Below, one piece after another: positions 50,163 to 52,697 of a stretch of DNA of 52,697 bases. Every line of letters begins with the position of its first letter. Position 1 is the stretch's first letter. Under the pieces are notes generated by a model that was not told the origin of the DNA, ran no database searches, and saw only the letters and a program-made list of their open reading frames with translations. Both the position numbers and the translations under genes were made by a program. Source of the DNA: Bacteroidota bacterium (GTDB lineage Bacteria; Bacteroidota; Bacteroidia; Chitinophagales; Chitinophagaceae); assembly GCA_013288745.1 (NCBI GenBank), contig JABDBG010000008.1, positions 1 to 52,697 on the forward strand, in the 5' to 3' direction.

Positions 50163-51230
50163 ATGTTTTTATCAATTGATACGGCGGTTATAATCGAAAA
50201 GCTTGCACTAATAGCTGTTGTAGTTGTTGCATCTTTAGTAATTGCGATGTACGCAACATTTGCTGAACGTAAAGTAGCAGCTATTTTGCAAGATAGGGTT
50301 GGACCTAACCGTGCCGGTCCTTTCGGTATTTTACAGCCGTTGGCAGATGGATTGAAATTGTTTTTTAAAGAAGAGATCATCCCGAATTTTTCGAATAAAT
50401 TTTTATTTATTCTTGGACCATCTTTAGCGATGTTAACGGCAATGATGACAGGCGCTGTTGTGCCGTGGGGCGATAAGATCCACATTTTAGGAAGAGATTT
50501 TTCTTTGCAGATAGCAGACATCAATATTGGTATTTTATATGTGTTCGGCGTTGTAAGCTTAGGTGTATATGGAATAATGATTGGTAGCTGGGCAAGTAAT
50601 AATAAATTTTCTTTGATGGGTGGCCTACGTGCTGCATCACAAATTATTAGTTACGAACTGGCCCTTGGTATTGCATTGATCGCATTGTTGATGGTTACCG
50701 GCACCATGAGTTTAAAAACAATGGTAGTACAACAACAGGCTCATTGGTACAGCTGGAATATCGTTAAGCAACCATTAGGTTTTTTAATATTTTTAATTTG
50801 TGCGTTCGCAGAATGTAACAGAACACCATTCGATTTGGCAGAAGCGGAAAGTGAATTGATCGGCGGTTACCATACGGAATATTCATCGATGAAACTCGGT
50901 TTCTATTTATTTGCTGAATATATCAATATGTTTATCAGCAGTACGATCATGATCTGTTTATATTTTGGCGGATACGGCATTCCATTTTTTGAACATACAG
51001 TTGCTGCGCATTGTGGCACTAACTGGTTGGCTTTTTGGCACATACTAACGTTGTTATTTAAGGTAGCCTGTTTTTTATTCTTTTTTATGTGGGTACGTTG
51101 GACAATCCCGCGTTTCCGTTACGATCAGTTAATGAATTTAGGCTGGAAGATCTTGATACCATTATCATTATTTAATATGCTGGTAACAGGAGCAGTAATT
51201 TTGTTCCATCAATATGGTTGGCATTTCTAA
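50163..51230 (+). CDS. nuoH: NADH-quinone oxidoreductase subunit H
   Basis: AERKVAAILQDRVGPNRAGPFGILQPLADGLKLFFKEE, FAECNRTPFDLAEAESELIGGYHTEYS. Confidence 0.97.
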   Translation: MFLSIDTAVIIEKLALIAVVVVASLVIAMYATFAERKVAAILQDRVGPNRAGPFGILQPLADGLKLFFKEEIIPNFSNKFLFILGPSLAMLTAMMTGAVVPWGDKIHILGRDFSLQIADINIGILYVFGVVSLGVYGIMIGSWASNNKFSLMGGLRAASQIISYELALGIALIALLMVTGTMSLKTMVVQQQAHWYSWNIVKQPLGFLIFLICAFAECNRTPFDLAEAESELIGGYHTEYSSMKLGFYLFAEYINMFISSTIMICLYFGGYGIPFFEHTVAAHCGTNWLAFWHILTLLFKVACFLFFFMWVRWTIPRFRYDQLMNLGWKILIPLSLFNMLVTGAVILFHQYGWHF

Positions 51231-51247
51231 CATAAAAAATATATTTG
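51217..51247 (+). promoter_or_regulatory. Candidate internal promoter upstream of nuoI
   Basis: GTTG-N19-TATATTTG; the TATATTTGCGC core is identical to that upstream of fusA. Confidence 0.5.
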
Positions 51248-51281
51248 CGCAACTTTAAGGTTGTAGCGAATACAAAAATAT

Positions 51282-51827
51282 ATGCAAGCATTAACAAACA
51301 GAGTTAAACAAGTAGATCGCAAGAAGCTGAGCTTTATAGAAAGCCTGTACCTGCCTGCAATTATCAAAGGCATGTTCATTACGTTCAGTCATATTTTCAA
51401 GAGGAAGCCAACGGTTAGATATCCTGAAAAAACACGTACGTTCAGTCCGGTATTCAGAGGATTGCATGTATTGAACAGAGATGAACAGGGCCGGGAAAAT
51501 TGCACAGCCTGCGGATTATGCGCAGTAGCTTGTCCGGCTGAAGCGATCACTATGGAAGGCGCAGAAAGAAAACCCGGTGAAGAAGGATTATACCGCGAAG
51601 AAAAATATGCAGCAAGATATGAGATCAATATGTTGCGTTGTATTTTCTGTGGTTTATGCGAAGAAGCTTGTCCGAAAGACGCTATTTATTTAAGTGAAAC
51701 ATTTGCACCGGCTAACTTCCAGCGCAAAGGTTTTATTTACGGTAAAGAAGATCTGTTAATACCAAATCCTGTTACAGAACCAGAAGCCTATGCAAAAGCA
51801 AAGGGTGGAAGAGTAGCAGTAAAATAA
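51282..51827 (+). CDS. nuoI: NADH-quinone oxidoreductase subunit I
   Basis: Two 4Fe-4S motifs: CTACGLCAVACPAEAI and CIFCGLCEEACPKDAI. Confidence 0.96.
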   Translation: MQALTNRVKQVDRKKLSFIESLYLPAIIKGMFITFSHIFKRKPTVRYPEKTRTFSPVFRGLHVLNRDEQGRENCTACGLCAVACPAEAITMEGAERKPGEEGLYREEKYAARYEINMLRCIFCGLCEEACPKDAIYLSETFAPANFQRKGFIYGKEDLLIPNPVTEPEAYAKAKGGRVAVK

Positions 51828-51848
51828 TCATCAATTCAATCATCAATT
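51826..51848. repeat. Tandem direct repeat aatcatcaatt x2 between nuoI and nuoJ
   Basis: 51826..51836 and 51838..51848, identical 11-mers. Confidence 0.8.
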
Positions 51849-51852
51849 AATA

Positions 51853-52356
51853 ATGGGCATCACACAAATTCTATTCTGGTTTTTAAGTTTGTTAGCAGTT
51901 GGTTCTGCGGCGATGGTGGTTGTGAGTAAAAATCCGGTACACAGCATCTTATTTTTGATCGTTACTTTTTTTGCTATCTCGGGTCATTATATTTTATTGA
52001 ATGCGCAATTCATCGCGATCGTAAATATTATTGTTTACGCCGGCGCGATAATGGTGCTGTTTTTATTTGTAGTGATGCTGATGAATTTAAACGCAGAATC
52101 TGAACCACAAAAAAACAGGTTGATGCTATTTATAGGAACGATTGCAGGCGCGAGCCTAATGCTGGTTTTAGTAGCGGCATTAAAACAAAGCGATACAACC
52201 ACACATTTAATTCAAATGGGTGGAGGTAATGTTGGTTTGATAGAACAATTAGGCAAAGCATTATTTACAGATTATGTTTTTCCATTTGAAATAAGCAGTG
52301 TATTGTTTTTAAGTGCAATGATAGGTGCCGTAGTCATTTCAAAAAAAGAAGATTAA
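51853..52356 (+). CDS. nuoJ: NADH-quinone oxidoreductase subunit J
   Basis: NPVHSILFLIVTFFAISGHYILLNAQFIAIVNIIVYAGAIMVLFLFVVMLMN. Confidence 0.95.
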   Translation: MGITQILFWFLSLLAVGSAAMVVVSKNPVHSILFLIVTFFAISGHYILLNAQFIAIVNIIVYAGAIMVLFLFVVMLMNLNAESEPQKNRLMLFIGTIAGASLMLVLVAALKQSDTTTHLIQMGGGNVGLIEQLGKALFTDYVFPFEISSVLFLSAMIGAVVISKKED

Positions 52357-52362
52357 TTTTTT

Positions 52363-52692
52363 ATGCCGATATATAATTACATAGTACTTGCGATCATCCT
52401 TTTTTGTATTGGAGTGATAGGCGTATTAACACGTCGCAATGCGATCATCATTTTTATGTGTGTAGAGTTGATGTTGAACTCAGTGAATTTATTGTTGGTG
52501 GCATTTTCAAAAATGCACAATGTTGAATTTGCTGTAACTAATCCAACTTTAGCAAGCGATGCGCAGATATTTGTATTTTTTATTATGGTAGTGGCTGCTG
52601 CAGAAGTAACTGTTGGTCTGGCTATTATTGTAATGCTATATAGAAATACACATTCGGTAGACGTTAATTTTTTAAATAGATTGAAGAACTGA
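52363..52692 (+). CDS. nuoK: NADH-quinone oxidoreductase subunit K
   Basis: [43 protein letters not shown]. Confidence 0.96.
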   Translation: MPIYNYIVLAIILFCIGVIGVLTRRNAIIIFMCVELMLNSVNLLLVAFSKMHNVEFAVTNPTLASDAQIFVFFIMVVAAAEVTVGLAIIVMLYRNTHSVDVNFLNRLKN

Positions 52693-52697
52693 TGATA

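Noticed and set aside
1-52697. CRISPR array, prophage, transposase, toxin-antitoxin pair or defence island
   Set aside because: No regularly spaced direct repeats, integrase, transposase or nuclease cassette was seen; the gene content is mostly core.

Overview
This window looks like a chromosomal segment from a Bacteroidota bacterium, probably close to Chitinophagaceae. The clues are T9SS sorting domains, a PorP/SprF protein, TAnnTTTG-type promoters and a short NuoG. Most of it is core metabolism and information processing: scoAB, pepP, pssA-purS, rsmI, an M1 peptidase, prc, tRNA-His, a DUF445 protein, a large TonB-type outer-membrane protein, a phosphosugar mutase, fusA, an aquaporin, grpE-dnaJ, a YfbK-like vWA protein, hpt, a glucosaminidase/LysM protein, an O-methyltransferase, an SSS symporter, a T9SS type-B surface module, recG, a DEAD-box helicase, hisS, a low-MW phosphatase, a PstS-like/TPR pair and nuoABCDEFGHIJK. 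I saw no CRISPR array, prophage, transposase or obvious defence island. The most notable unexplained signals are: (1) a recurring class of intergenic inverted repeats built from short degenerate words, with a different word at each locus, several of them abutting start or stop codons or sitting inside the nuo operon; (2) recG, whose conserved N-terminus is open but has no ATG/GTG/TTG start, leaving an ATT start, a slippage/indel at an A6 tract, or a sequencing error; (3) a structured leader upstream of fusA; (4) a small secreted protein that is almost only a T9SS C-terminal domain; (5) a Cys-rich single-pass membrane protein of unknown function. All calls come from reading the sequence and the supplied translations; no searches were run.
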